Assembly (NCBI GenBank): GCA_003482905.1 | Contig: DMXM01000001.1 | Span: 1-42,775, forward strand | DNA from: Elusimicrobiota bacterium | GTDB lineage: Bacteria; Elusimicrobiota; Elusimicrobia; Elusimicrobiales; UBA9959 | DNA length: 42,775 nt | Direction: 5' to 3' | In this document: one piece after another, positions 1 to 6,628 of the stretch | How the letters are laid out: each line of letters begins with the position of its first letter | Position numbering within the stretch: position 1 is the stretch's first letter | The notes under the pieces: model-generated | Database searches by the model: none | Seen by the model: the letters and a program-made list of their open reading frames with translations, nothing else | What the model was told of the DNA's origin: nothing | Made by a program: the position numbers and the translations under genes

Positions 1-9
1 CTTGCTCAT
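1..9 (-). CDS. 5' end of a divergent gene (three codons only)
   Basis: The reverse complement of the first nine bases reads ATG AGC AAG (Met-Ser-Lys). An AGGAG ribosome binding site lies nine bases upstream on that strand (about 19-23). The start signal is good, but the gene runs off the left edge and its product cannot be named. It is transcribed away from the ribosomal operon. Confidence 0.55.
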
Positions 10-487
10 TGTGTTATTCTCCTAGCAACTATAATTACCCGACTCAACTCTCTTTGCTCTATCTTTTCCTAATGTTGCTTGGTAGAATAGGCTTCAAAAA
101 CTTGAGTTCTGGTTTGACTACCTATATAGTATGACATAATTCCGGGGAAATAGGTGAAAAATCTTTTGGGAGTCAGAACAGGAGCCAGCCTCCTTCATTT
201 TTTAAAAAGGAGGCTGGCTCCTCCGGCTGAAATGTTTCGTTTGCCGCCTCGCTTCGGTATGGGCGTGTTATTTTCTATCCGTGTTTGTAATATAATAATA
301 GATATCATAATTATTTCCACAAATGTGGTCGGTGCCGTTCTTTGAATGATCAGGTAAAATAGGCCCCCGGCAGATTTCGGGGGGCAGCGGGGATGGGGCC
401 CCTCGCGGCCGCGACATTGTTTCGGCCGGCCAAAGGGCCGTACGCGAGCCTTGCGGCGGGCGCCGTTAAGGCCGTGAAAAATAACCT
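10..487. other. Intergenic region between divergent genes
   Basis: About 480 bases without a convincing gene. Bases 10-150 and 240-345 are AT-rich, unlike the rest of the window. A reading frame with a GTG start at 154 runs to 345, but it covers a large inverted repeat, has no clear family features and is not called. Bases 361-480 are GC-rich with several short self-complementary stretches, for example GCCCCC at 363-368 facing GGGGGC at 380-385. No RNA gene is recognisable. Confidence 0.5.
181..221. repeat. 15-bp perfect inverted repeat
   Basis: Arms at 181-195 (GGAGCCAGCCTCCTT) and 207-221 are exact reverse complements, separated by 11 AT-rich bases. Neither side has an adjacent T-tract, so it is not a typical intrinsic terminator. 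It could be a palindromic repeat element or a hairpin in a transcript from an unseen promoter. It sits between an AT-rich stretch and the ribosomal promoter. Confidence 0.7.
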
Positions 488-516
488 TTGACTCTGCCCG
501 GGGGTTTTGTTATAAT
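488..516 (+). promoter_or_regulatory. Strong sigma-70-type promoter of the ribosomal operon
   Basis: TTGACT at 488-493 and TATAAT at 511-516 are separated by exactly 17 bases, one mismatch from the housekeeping consensus over both hexamers. Transcription would start near 523, about 270 nt before rplC. This is the only near-perfect two-hexamer promoter noticed in the rightward half and fits a highly expressed ribosomal operon. Confidence 0.85.
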
Positions 517-522
517 AATTCT

Positions 523-790
523 GATGTTAACTGCGGCAACGCCGCGGTTTCTTTGAAAATGCAGTTTTTATTACGCTGTCGCGTTCGAAAGAATACGGGC
601 AGCGGCCCTATAGATGAAGCGGCCTTGATTCCCTTCACCTGCGGGCTTAATCATAGAAACTAAAAATATTGTTTCAAGAGAACCGGAGCTGTAAAGTTCC
701 GGCGCGGTTTGTTCGTTTGTTTTTTAACCGCGGAAAAACCCGGTGTTAAAACCGGGCGTTTCCCGTCGTAGCGAACCAAGGAGCGGACTT
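523..790 (+). promoter_or_regulatory. Long structured leader of the ribosomal operon
   Basis: About 268 nt of untranslated leader lie between the predicted start site and rplC. It contains small hairpins such as CCGGA 683-687 with TCCGG 698-702, and CCCGGT 739-744 with ACCGGG 751-756. The second ends 21 nt before the AAGGAG ribosome binding site at 778-783. S10 leaders are the target of L4 autoregulation in E. coli, so a regulatory role is plausible, but no known fold was recognised. The rpsJ gene that normally opens this operon is absent. Confidence 0.45.
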
Positions 791-1570
791 ATGACAGAAG
801 AAAATAAAGAAAACACTGCCCCCGCGGCGAAGCCCGAAAATACGGCGCTGCCGGTGGCCCATAAATTTCTCGTCGGCCAGAAGCTGGGCATGACCCAGGT
901 CTTCGACGCCGCCGGTTCCCTTCACGCCGTTACCGTCGTGAAAGCCGGCCCCTGCCGCGTGGCCTACACCCGCACCAAGGAGAATGACGGCTACCAGGCC
1001 GTCTGTCTCGGCTTCGGGCACAAGCCCGACAAGGGTGCCAACAGCGCCGAAAAGGGCCTGGCCAAAAAGCTTGCCACCAAGCCCATCCGCCACCTGAAAG
1101 AATTCCGCGTGACAGACCTGGCCGGCGCTGTGGCCGGCCAGACGGCCAGCGTAGAGCGCTTCGCCGAGGGCCAGTACGTTGACCTGCAGGGCATCAGCAA
1201 GGGTAAAGGTTTCGCCGGCGGCATGAAGCGCCACGGCTTCCACGGCGGACCCGCCTCGCACGGCGCCTCCGACAGGGAAAGGGCACCGGGTTCGCTGGGT
1301 TCGCGCCGCTCCCTCGGGCGCGTGCTTCCCGGCCAGCGCATGGCCGGCCACATGGGCGTGGACACGGTTTCCGTGATGAAGGTCAAGATCATAAAGATCA
1401 TCCCCGAAGAGAACATGATACTCGTTAACAGCGGTATTCCCGGACCCAAAGGCAGCATGGTCTGCATAACCCTCACCAACAAAAAGATCAACGTGGCCAA
1501 CGCCGTGAACCTCAAGGCTAAATCCAAGAAGGACGCCATCGTGGCCAAGAAGCCGGCGGCCAAGAAGTAA
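791..1570 (+). CDS. rplC: Ribosomal protein L3 (uL3)
   Basis: L3 is an early assembly protein of the large subunit whose loop reaches the peptidyl transferase centre. The 259-residue product has the family start (KFLVGQKLGMTQVFD, after about 33 extra residues) and the conserved core with KGKGFAG, GFHGGPASHG and PGQRMAGHMG. The ATG at 791 is chosen over the upstream ATG at 743 because AAGGAG lies at 778-783, seven bases away. It is longer than the usual 205-215 residues because of an acidic/Ala-Pro N-terminal tail and a Lys/Ala C-terminal tail. It is the first gene after the leader, where rpsJ would normally stand. Confidence 0.95.
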   Translation: MTEENKENTAPAAKPENTALPVAHKFLVGQKLGMTQVFDAAGSLHAVTVVKAGPCRVAYTRTKENDGYQAVCLGFGHKPDKGANSAEKGLAKKLATKPIRHLKEFRVTDLAGAVAGQTASVERFAEGQYVDLQGISKGKGFAGGMKRHGFHGGPASHGASDRERAPGSLGSRRSLGRVLPGQRMAGHMGVDTVSVMKVKIIKIIPEENMILVNSGIPGPKGSMVCITLTNKKINVANAVNLKAKSKKDAIVAKKPAAKK

Positions 1571-1594
1571 CGGGGGACCAAGCAAGGAAAAACT

Positions 1595-2266
1595 ATGGAA
1601 ACTAAACTTTTAGACCTGAAAGGCAACGAAGTGGGCAAGGTTAACCTGCCGGAAGCCGTTTTCTCCGTGCAGCCCGACGCTAACTTCATCCACGAAGTTA
1701 TAAAGTATTACCTGGCCAACAAGCACCGCGGTACCGCCTGCACCAAGACCCGCGCGGAGATCTCCGGCGGCGGTAAGAAGCCCTGGAAACAGAAAGGCAC
1801 CGGGCGCGCCCGCGCCGGTTCCACCCGCTCCCCCATCTGGCGCAAGGGCGGCGTGGTGTTCGGCCCCAAGCCGCGCTCTTTCCGCCAGTACCTGCCCATA
1901 CAGAAACTGCGCCAGGCCCTGATAGAGGTCCTTTCGGCCCGCGCGGCCGACGGCGCCGTGATGATGATGGAGAACCTCGCCCTCGACGTCCCCAAGACCA
2001 GCTCGCTCAAGGGCCTGGACAAATCGCTCGCTTCCAAGAGCGTGCTTTTCGTCACGGACAAAATGGACAAGAACTTCAAGACCGCCTCCAAGAACATGGC
2101 GAACTTCGGCTGGTGCCTCGCGCCCAACCTCAACGCCTACGAGGCCATGCGCAACAACAAGCTCGTATTCACCTCGGCGGGCCTCAAGGCTCTCGTCGAC
2201 AGCATCAAGGCAATGCCAGTGCCGCACAAGAGCAATGCTCATCAAGCGGCCAAGGAGGCCAAATGA
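1595..2266 (+). CDS. rplD: Ribosomal protein L4 (uL4)
   Basis: L4 binds 23S rRNA and lines the exit tunnel; in E. coli it also represses the S10 operon. The 223-residue product shows the family pattern: N-terminal strand with KGNEVGKVNLPEAVF, the tunnel-loop signature GGGKKPWKQKGTGRARAGS near residues 58-76, then the Rossmann-like C-terminal half. The length is normal. It lies 24 nt after rplC, and its stop overlaps the start of rplW (ATGA), so the two are probably translationally coupled. Its last codons contain the 29-nt element repeated upstream of rpsE. Confidence 0.95.
   Translation: METKLLDLKGNEVGKVNLPEAVFSVQPDANFIHEVIKYYLANKHRGTACTKTRAEISGGGKKPWKQKGTGRARAGSTRSPIWRKGGVVFGPKPRSFRQYLPIQKLRQALIEVLSARAADGAVMMMENLALDVPKTSSLKGLDKSLASKSVLFVTDKMDKNFKTASKNMANFGWCLAPNLNAYEAMRNNKLVFTSAGLKALVDSIKAMPVPHKSNAHQAAKEAK
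2230..2258 (+). repeat. 29-nt element before rplW, repeated before rpsE
   Basis: The stretch starts GAGCAATGCTCATCAA, then G, CGGCC and the AAGGAGG ribosome binding site of rplW. Bases 9079-9107, just before rpsE, match with one substitution in the first 22 bases and a one-base insertion plus one-base deletion near the binding site. GAGC-AAT-GCTC can form a small hairpin. Here the element is also coding (end of rplD); upstream of rpsE it is non-coding, so protein conservation does not explain it. Confidence 0.6.
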
Positions 2267-2553
2267 ATTACGCCGAAATCCTCGTCTCTCCCATCCTCAG
2301 CGAGAAAAGCGTGACCATTAAGGACACGCAGAACCGCTACACCTTCCGGGTCAACCCCAAGTCCAACAAGAGCGAGATCAAGAAGGCCATAGAGACCCTT
2401 TTCAAGGTTAAGGTTACGGCGGTCCGCACCGCCAACATGCCCGGCAAGCTCCACAAGGTGGGCCGCCACGAAGGTTACCGCTCCGACTGGAAGAAAGCGA
2501 TAGTGACCGTGAAGACCGGTCAGAAAATAGACATGACCGACCTGCCGAAATAA
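2263..2553 (+). CDS. rplW: Ribosomal protein L23 (uL23)
   Basis: L23 sits at the tunnel exit and docks trigger factor and SRP. The 96-residue product begins MNYAEILVSPILSEKSV and contains the family core YTFRVNPKSNKSEIKKAIE and the loop VRTANMPGK, with normal length. The ATG at 2263 is preferred because AAGGAGG lies at 2252-2258 and it overlaps the rplD stop as ATGA. The frame extends upstream to 2113, but that part is rplD in another frame. Confidence 0.94.
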   Translation: MNYAEILVSPILSEKSVTIKDTQNRYTFRVNPKSNKSEIKKAIETLFKVKVTAVRTANMPGKLHKVGRHEGYRSDWKKAIVTVKTGQKIDMTDLPK

Positions 2554-2575
2554 GGCGATAACAGGAAAGAAAGAT

Positions 2576-3415
2576 ATGCCAATTAAATCATACAGACCCT
2601 ATACCCCCTCGCGGCGCACGATGCAGATCGCCGACTTCTCGGAGATCACCAAGACCGAGCCCGAGAAGAACCTGGCCACCGGCATGCGCAAACACGGCGG
2701 CCGCAATAACACCGGCATGATCATGGTCCGCCACCACGGCGGCGGCCACCGCCGGCGCTACCGCGACATCGATTTCAAGCGCGAAAAGTACGGCGTGCCC
2801 GCGCGCGTCGCCGCTATCGAATACGATCCCAACAGGAACGCCCGCATAGCCCTGCTGTTCTACGCGGACGGCGACAAGCGCTATATCCCCGCCCCCCTGG
2901 GCCTGGGCGTAGGCGCCACCGTGATGAGCGGCCCCAAGGCCGAGATACGCCTGGGCAATGCCCTGCCCATGGCCAACATTCCCGACGGCACGTTCATACA
3001 CGCCATCGAAATGATCCCCGGCAAAGGCGCCCAGTTCGTGCGCGCCGCCGGCACCCAGGCCCAGCTGATGGCCAAAGAGGGCGACTACGCCACCATCAAG
3101 ATGCCTTCCGGCGAGATCCGCAAGGTGCTCAAGGGCTGTCTGGCCACCATCGGCCAGGTCGGCAATATCGAACACAATACCATTACCCTCGGCAAGGCGG
3201 GCCGCCAGCGCCACATCGGCGTTAAGCCCACCGTGCGCGGCGGAGCCATGAACGCCTGCGACCATCCGCTCGGCGGCGGCCGCGGCCGTTCCAAGGGCAA
3301 CAACGTGCCCCGCTCGCCGTGGAACCAGCCCTCCAAGGGCTATAAGACCAGGACCAAATCTAAGATCTGGGGCTGGATGATAGTGGCGGACAGGCGCAAG
3401 TCGACGAACGCTTAA
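2576..3415 (+). CDS. rplB: Ribosomal protein L2 (uL2)
   Basis: L2 is needed for subunit joining and supports the peptidyl transferase centre. The 279-residue product has the full family pattern: RKHGGRNNTG, HHGGGHRRRYR, ALLFYADGDKRYI, MIPGKGAQFVRAAGT and RGGAMNACDHPLGGGRGRSK. In E. coli the last block reads DHPHGGGEG; the functionally important His of the DH pair is kept, the next His is Leu and the Glu is Arg. Other phyla vary at the second His, so this is probably a lineage feature. A binding site (AGGAAAG) precedes the ATG. Confidence 0.96.
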   Translation: MPIKSYRPYTPSRRTMQIADFSEITKTEPEKNLATGMRKHGGRNNTGMIMVRHHGGGHRRRYRDIDFKREKYGVPARVAAIEYDPNRNARIALLFYADGDKRYIPAPLGLGVGATVMSGPKAEIRLGNALPMANIPDGTFIHAIEMIPGKGAQFVRAAGTQAQLMAKEGDYATIKMPSGEIRKVLKGCLATIGQVGNIEHNTITLGKAGRQRHIGVKPTVRGGAMNACDHPLGGGRGRSKGNNVPRSPWNQPSKGYKTRTKSKIWGWMIVADRRKSTNA

Positions 3416-3429
3416 CCGGAGGAATATAA

Positions 3430-3717
3430 ATGAGCAGATCATCTAAAAAAGGCCCTTTCGTAGACCAGAAGCTTCTGGCCAAAGTACAGGCCGCCGTACA
3501 GTCCGGCGACAAGCGCCAGATAAAGACCTGGGCGCGCGCCTGCACCATCACCCCCGAATTCGTCGGGCAGACGCTCATGGTCCACAACGGCCGCAAGTTC
3601 CTGCCGGTGTACGTGACCGAGCGCATGGTCGGACACAAGCTGGGCGAGTTCTCTTTCCCCAGGCTGTTCAAGGGCCATGGCCAGTCGCATACCAAGGAAG
3701 CGACAGCGCTGACCTAG
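3430..3717 (+). CDS. rpsS: Ribosomal protein S19 (uS19)
   Basis: S19 forms a complex with S13 in the head of the small subunit near the A-site tRNA. The 95-residue product starts MSRSSKKGPFVDQKLL and contains WARACTITPEFVGQT, the VHNGRKFLPVYVTERMVGHKLGEF core and the FKGHG tail typical of the family. The length is normal. A GGAGG site lies seven bases before the ATG. A 73-nt spacer with a hairpin follows, longer than most gaps in this operon. Confidence 0.95.
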   Translation: MSRSSKKGPFVDQKLLAKVQAAVQSGDKRQIKTWARACTITPEFVGQTLMVHNGRKFLPVYVTERMVGHKLGEFSFPRLFKGHGQSHTKEATALT

Positions 3718-3727
3718 AAGTAAATTC

Positions 3728-3760
3728 CGGGAGTCTGGGGTTCCTTAAGGGAACTCCGGC
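3728..3760 (+). promoter_or_regulatory. Hairpin in the rpsS-rplV spacer
   Basis: GTTCC at 3740-3744 faces GGAAC at 3750-3754 across a five-base loop. A second option pairs the upstream CCGG/GAGT with ACTCCGG near 3753-3759, so alternative folds are possible. No T-tract follows. It lies about 30 nt before rplV and may be an mRNA processing or translation-control structure. The function is unknown. Confidence 0.4.
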
Positions 3761-3790
3761 TCTCACAGATAAAAAGAAACGGAGAAATTT

Positions 3791-4147
3791 ATGGAAGCTA
3801 AATGTCATCTCAGGTACCAGCGCTTCGGCCGCCGCAAGGTGGCCCAGCTGCTAGACGCGGTGCGGGGGAAGTCCCTTTACGAGGCCCATTACATACTGGA
3901 GAGCCTTCCAAGGATAGCCACCGACATCGTGGACAAAGCTATTAAGTCGGCCGGCGCCAATCTCTCGGTGAAGCTCGGTAAGAAGCTCGACCTGAAGACC
4001 ATCTGGGTCACCCAGGCCAGCGCCGACCAGGGCCCGATGAAGATGCTGAAGCGCGTGCAGCCCGGCCCCCAGGGCCGCGCGATGCCTTTCAAGCGCAAGA
4101 TGTGCCACATCAACGTGGTCGTTTCGGATACCAAGGAGCAGAAATAA
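3791..4147 (+). CDS. rplV: Ribosomal protein L22 (uL22)
   Basis: L22 lines the exit tunnel with L4. The 118-residue product has the family features: N-terminal RYQRFGRRKVAQLLDAVRGKS, a central helix KAIKSAGANL, and the beta-hairpin segment RVQPGPQGRAMPFKRKMCHINVVV that reaches the tunnel. The length is usual for bacterial L22. The start is preceded by an ACGGAG site. It is followed after one base by rpsC. Confidence 0.95.
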   Translation: MEAKCHLRYQRFGRRKVAQLLDAVRGKSLYEAHYILESLPRIATDIVDKAIKSAGANLSVKLGKKLDLKTIWVTQASADQGPMKMLKRVQPGPQGRAMPFKRKMCHINVVVSDTKEQK

Positions 4148-4148
4148 T

Positions 4149-4889
4149 ATGGGCCAGAAAATACATCCCCGCGGTTTAAGGCTTGGCTATATTCAGGACT
4201 GGCAGTCCCGCTGGTTCTCCCCCAAGAAGATGCCGGAACTTATCCGGGAAGATTTCGAAATAAGGAACATGGTTTCCGACAGGTTCCAGCTGGCTTCCGT
4301 CAGCTGGGTGGACATAGAGCGCGCCGGCGCCTACCTGAAGGTGACCATCCATACCGCCCGCCCCGGCGTGGTGATAGGCCGCAAGGGCGCCGACATAGAG
4401 AACCTGAAGAAAGACGTGGAGCGCCTCACCAAGCGCAAGGTTTTCATCAACGTTTCCGAAATTAAGATCCCCGAGCTCGACCCCCGCCTGGTGGGCCAGT
4501 CGGTGGCGCAGCAGCTCGAGAAGCGCATCTCCTTCAAGCGCGCCATCAAGCGCGCCATGGAGCGCACCATGGGCTCCGGCGCCCTGGGCATTAAAGTAAT
4601 GGCCTCCGGCCGCCTCGGCGGCGCCGAGATCGCCCGCCGCGAGTGGTACCGCAAAGGCCGCGTGCCGCTGCAGACCATCTCCGCCGACATCGATTACGGT
4701 TTAACCGAGGCCAATACCAGCATGGGCAAGATCGGCATAAAGGTCTGGATCTTCAAGAAGCTGTTCTTCGCGAAGACTCCCCGCGAGCTGCGCGAGCAGC
4801 TCATAAAGATGGAAGCCGAGAACCCAACTGAAATACCGGTGATGGACGAATCCGGGGCCGCCCGCAGGAACGCCAACCCGGCCGCTTGA
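4149..4889 (+). CDS. rpsC: Ribosomal protein S3 (uS3)
   Basis: S3 forms part of the mRNA entry channel of the 30S head and contributes to helicase activity. The 246-residue product begins MGQKIHPRGLRLGYIQDWQS, carries a KH domain with VVIGRKGADIENLKKDVE (about residues 76-93) and the C-terminal domain with GRLGGAEIARREWYRKGRVPLQT. The C-terminus is slightly extended. The AAGGAG site lies inside the end of rplV, and only one base separates the genes, suggesting coupling. Confidence 0.96.
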   Translation: MGQKIHPRGLRLGYIQDWQSRWFSPKKMPELIREDFEIRNMVSDRFQLASVSWVDIERAGAYLKVTIHTARPGVVIGRKGADIENLKKDVERLTKRKVFINVSEIKIPELDPRLVGQSVAQQLEKRISFKRAIKRAMERTMGSGALGIKVMASGRLGGAEIARREWYRKGRVPLQTISADIDYGLTEANTSMGKIGIKVWIFKKLFFAKTPRELREQLIKMEAENPTEIPVMDESGAARRNANPAA

Positions 4890-4914
4890 ACCTTTTTTTT
4901 AAGGAGCAATAACT

Positions 4915-5331
4915 ATGTTGATGCCTAAGAGAGTAAAATACCGCAAAACGCATTCCGCCCCCCGCATAAAGGGTGTGGCGAAGCGCGGCTTCTCGCTGGC
5001 TTTCGGCGAATTTGGCCTGAAGGCGATGGAGCCCCGCTGGATAACCGCGCGCCAGATAGAAGCCTGCCGCGTGTGTATCGTGCGCTACCTGCGCAAGAAG
5101 GGCAAGATCTGGATCCGCATATTCCCGGACAAAGCCGTCACCAAGCACCCCGCCGAAACCCGCATGGGTAAAGGTAAAGGAGCCCCGGATCATTGGGTGG
5201 CGGTCGTGCGGCCCGGCCGCATCCTGTTCGAGGTGGAAGGCCTGGACGTCGCCACCGCAAAAGAAGCTTTTATCCGCGCCGGACACAAACTGCCGATAAA
5301 GACCCGGTTCGTGAGCCGCGAAGAGAATTAA
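4915..5331 (+). CDS. rplP: Ribosomal protein L16 (uL16)
   Basis: L16 helps position the A-site tRNA at the peptidyl transferase centre. The 138-residue product opens MLMPKRVKYRKTH and contains FGEFGLKAMEPRWITARQIEACR, GKIWIRIFPDKAVTKHPAETRMGKGKG and PGRILFEVEG, all family signatures. The length is normal. AAGGAG at 4901-4906 sets the start; the ATG two codons downstream is the other possible start. Confidence 0.96.
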   Translation: MLMPKRVKYRKTHSAPRIKGVAKRGFSLAFGEFGLKAMEPRWITARQIEACRVCIVRYLRKKGKIWIRIFPDKAVTKHPAETRMGKGKGAPDHWVAVVRPGRILFEVEGLDVATAKEAFIRAGHKLPIKTRFVSREEN

Positions 5332-5350
5332 CGAAGGAGAGCAGTCCCTT

Positions 5351-5578
5351 ATGAAAAGAAAAGACAAGGAAACCTTGATGAACATGGGCGACGCCGAGCT
5401 GAAGGCGCAGGCCGCGGACCTCAAGAAACATATTTTCCAGCTTAAGTTCAAACGCACCACAGCGCCGGTAGAGAACCCGCTGGTGCTGCGCACCGCCCGC
5501 CGCAAGATAGCCATGATCAACACCTGGCTCAGGCAGCGCGAGCTGGCGAAATCCAAGACCGCCGAGGTTAAAAAATAA
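5351..5578 (+). CDS. rpmC: Ribosomal protein L29 (uL29)
   Basis: L29 is a two-helix protein at the tunnel exit next to L23. The 75-residue product has MGDAELKAQAADLKKHIFQLKFKRTTAPVENP and the second helix TARRKIAMINTWLRQRE, typical of the family, with a short Lys-rich tail. It shares one base with the rpsQ start (TAATG), indicating coupled translation. A GAAGGAGAG site lies upstream. Confidence 0.92.
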   Translation: MKRKDKETLMNMGDAELKAQAADLKKHIFQLKFKRTTAPVENPLVLRTARRKIAMINTWLRQRELAKSKTAEVKK

Positions 5579-5850
5579 TGACCGAAAATACCGAAAGCAG
5601 AGCCAAACGCAAAGTTTTACGCGGCGTAGTCGTCTCGGACAAGATGACCAAGACCCGCGTCGTCAGCGTGGATCACGTGATCAGCCACGCCGTCTACTCC
5701 AAGACCCTGAGGCGCAACCGCAAGTTTTACGCCCACGACGAGGCCAATGAATCCAAGAGCGGCGACCTGGTGGAGATAGTCAGCACCCGCCCCCTGTCCG
5801 CGCTGAAGCGCTGGCGGATCAGCCGCATAGTAGAGAAGGCCGCCAGGTAA
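5578..5850 (+). CDS. rpsQ: Ribosomal protein S17 (uS17)
   Basis: S17 is a primary 16S rRNA binder of the 30S body. The 90-residue OB-fold product has the family blocks KVLRGVVVSDKMTKTRVV, a central basic segment and YAHDEANESKSGDLVEIVSTRPLSALKRWR. The start overlaps the rpmC stop (TAATG). A 74-nt spacer follows before rplN, with GC-rich self-complementary bases but no clear terminator. Confidence 0.95.
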   Translation: MTENTESRAKRKVLRGVVVSDKMTKTRVVSVDHVISHAVYSKTLRRNRKFYAHDEANESKSGDLVEIVSTRPLSALKRWRISRIVEKAAR

Positions 5851-5924
5851 ACGGGCCCGCCAGGCCGTCTGAGGCGCATAGCGCTTGTTACGGCACAAAC
5901 GTAGTTTAGTAACGGAGAACCATA

Positions 5925-6293
5925 ATGATACAGTTGAGAACAATGCTGAATGTGGCCGATAATTCCGGCGCCCGCAAGCTTATGTGCTTTCACGTGATGG
6001 GCGGCAGCTACCGCCGCTACGCCTTCCTGGGCGACACCGTGGTGTGCTCCGTTAAGGACGCCACCCCGCACGCCGCCATAAAGAAGGGCGAAGTAGTCAA
6101 GGCCGTGGTGGTGCGCGTCAGGAAGGAAGTGCGCCGCGCCGACGGCTCCTACGTGCGTTTCGACGACAACGCCGTCTGCATTATAGACGAGAACGGCGAC
6201 CCCAAGGGTACCCGCGTGTTCGGCCCGGTGGCCCGCGAACTGCGCGCCAAGAACTACCTTAAAATAGTCTCCCTCGCACCCGAAGTAATTTAA
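5925..6293 (+). CDS. rplN: Ribosomal protein L14 (uL14)
   Basis: L14 lies at the subunit interface and forms part of the GTPase-factor binding area. The 122-residue product has the exact family length and motifs: MIQLRTMLNVADNSGARKLMCFHVMGG, KKGEVVKAVVVRVRKEVRR, FDDNAVCIIDENGDPKGTRVFGPVARELR. An ACGGAG site precedes the start. The rplX gene follows 13 nt later. Confidence 0.97.
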   Translation: MIQLRTMLNVADNSGARKLMCFHVMGGSYRRYAFLGDTVVCSVKDATPHAAIKKGEVVKAVVVRVRKEVRRADGSYVRFDDNAVCIIDENGDPKGTRVFGPVARELRAKNYLKIVSLAPEVI

Positions 6294-6306
6294 TAAGGCG
6301 GAAAAT

Positions 6307-6615
6307 ATGCTGAAACTTAAGAAAAAAGACACCGTAATAGTGCTGGCCGGCAAAGATAAAGGCAAGAAGGGCGAGATAAAAGAGATCATGCCCGTGGAGC
6401 GCAAGGTGGTGGTGATGGGGATCAACATCGTCCACAAGCACAAGAAGACCACCAAGGAAAAGCCCGGCGGCATCCACAAAGTGGAGGCTCCCATGAGCAT
6501 CTCCAACGTGCAGCTGGTCTGCCCCAAGTGCGGCAAGCCCGCCCGCGTTAAGATTTCCATACAGGGCGGCGAAAAGATGCGCGCCTGCAAGAAATGCGGC
6601 GAAGCGATAGTCTAA
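6307..6615 (+). CDS. rplX: Ribosomal protein L24 (uL24) with four-Cys tail
   Basis: L24 starts assembly of the large subunit. The 102-residue product has the KOW motif (DTVIVLAGKDKGKKGEI) and the GINIVHKHKK segment. The C-terminal part carries CPKC (72, 75) and CKKC (94, 97), a likely zinc ribbon present in some bacterial L24 proteins and absent from E. coli L24. A weak AAGGCGG site precedes the ATG. Confidence 0.95.
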   Translation: MLKLKKKDTVIVLAGKDKGKKGEIKEIMPVERKVVVMGINIVHKHKKTTKEKPGGIHKVEAPMSISNVQLVCPKCGKPARVKISIQGGEKMRACKKCGEAIV

Positions 6616-6628
6616 AGAGGTAATTTAA

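Noticed and set aside
154..345. 63-codon reading frame with a GTG start upstream of the ribosomal promoter
   Set aside because: It covers the 15-bp inverted repeat and an AT-rich tract, has no strong ribosome binding site and no recognisable protein features; coding is unlikely.
361..480. GC-rich palindromes before the ribosomal promoter as an RNA gene or riboswitch
   Set aside because: Only short stems, no conserved core of a known RNA class, and most of it lies upstream of the predicted transcription start.
3724..3790. Hairpin after rpsS as an intrinsic terminator
   Set aside because: No T-tract follows the stem and the operon continues with rplV in the same direction.
4801..5556. Long minus-strand reading frame opposite rpsC-rplP-rpmC
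   Set aside because: It is a shadow of the high GC third position of the real genes; it lacks a ribosome binding site and family similarity.
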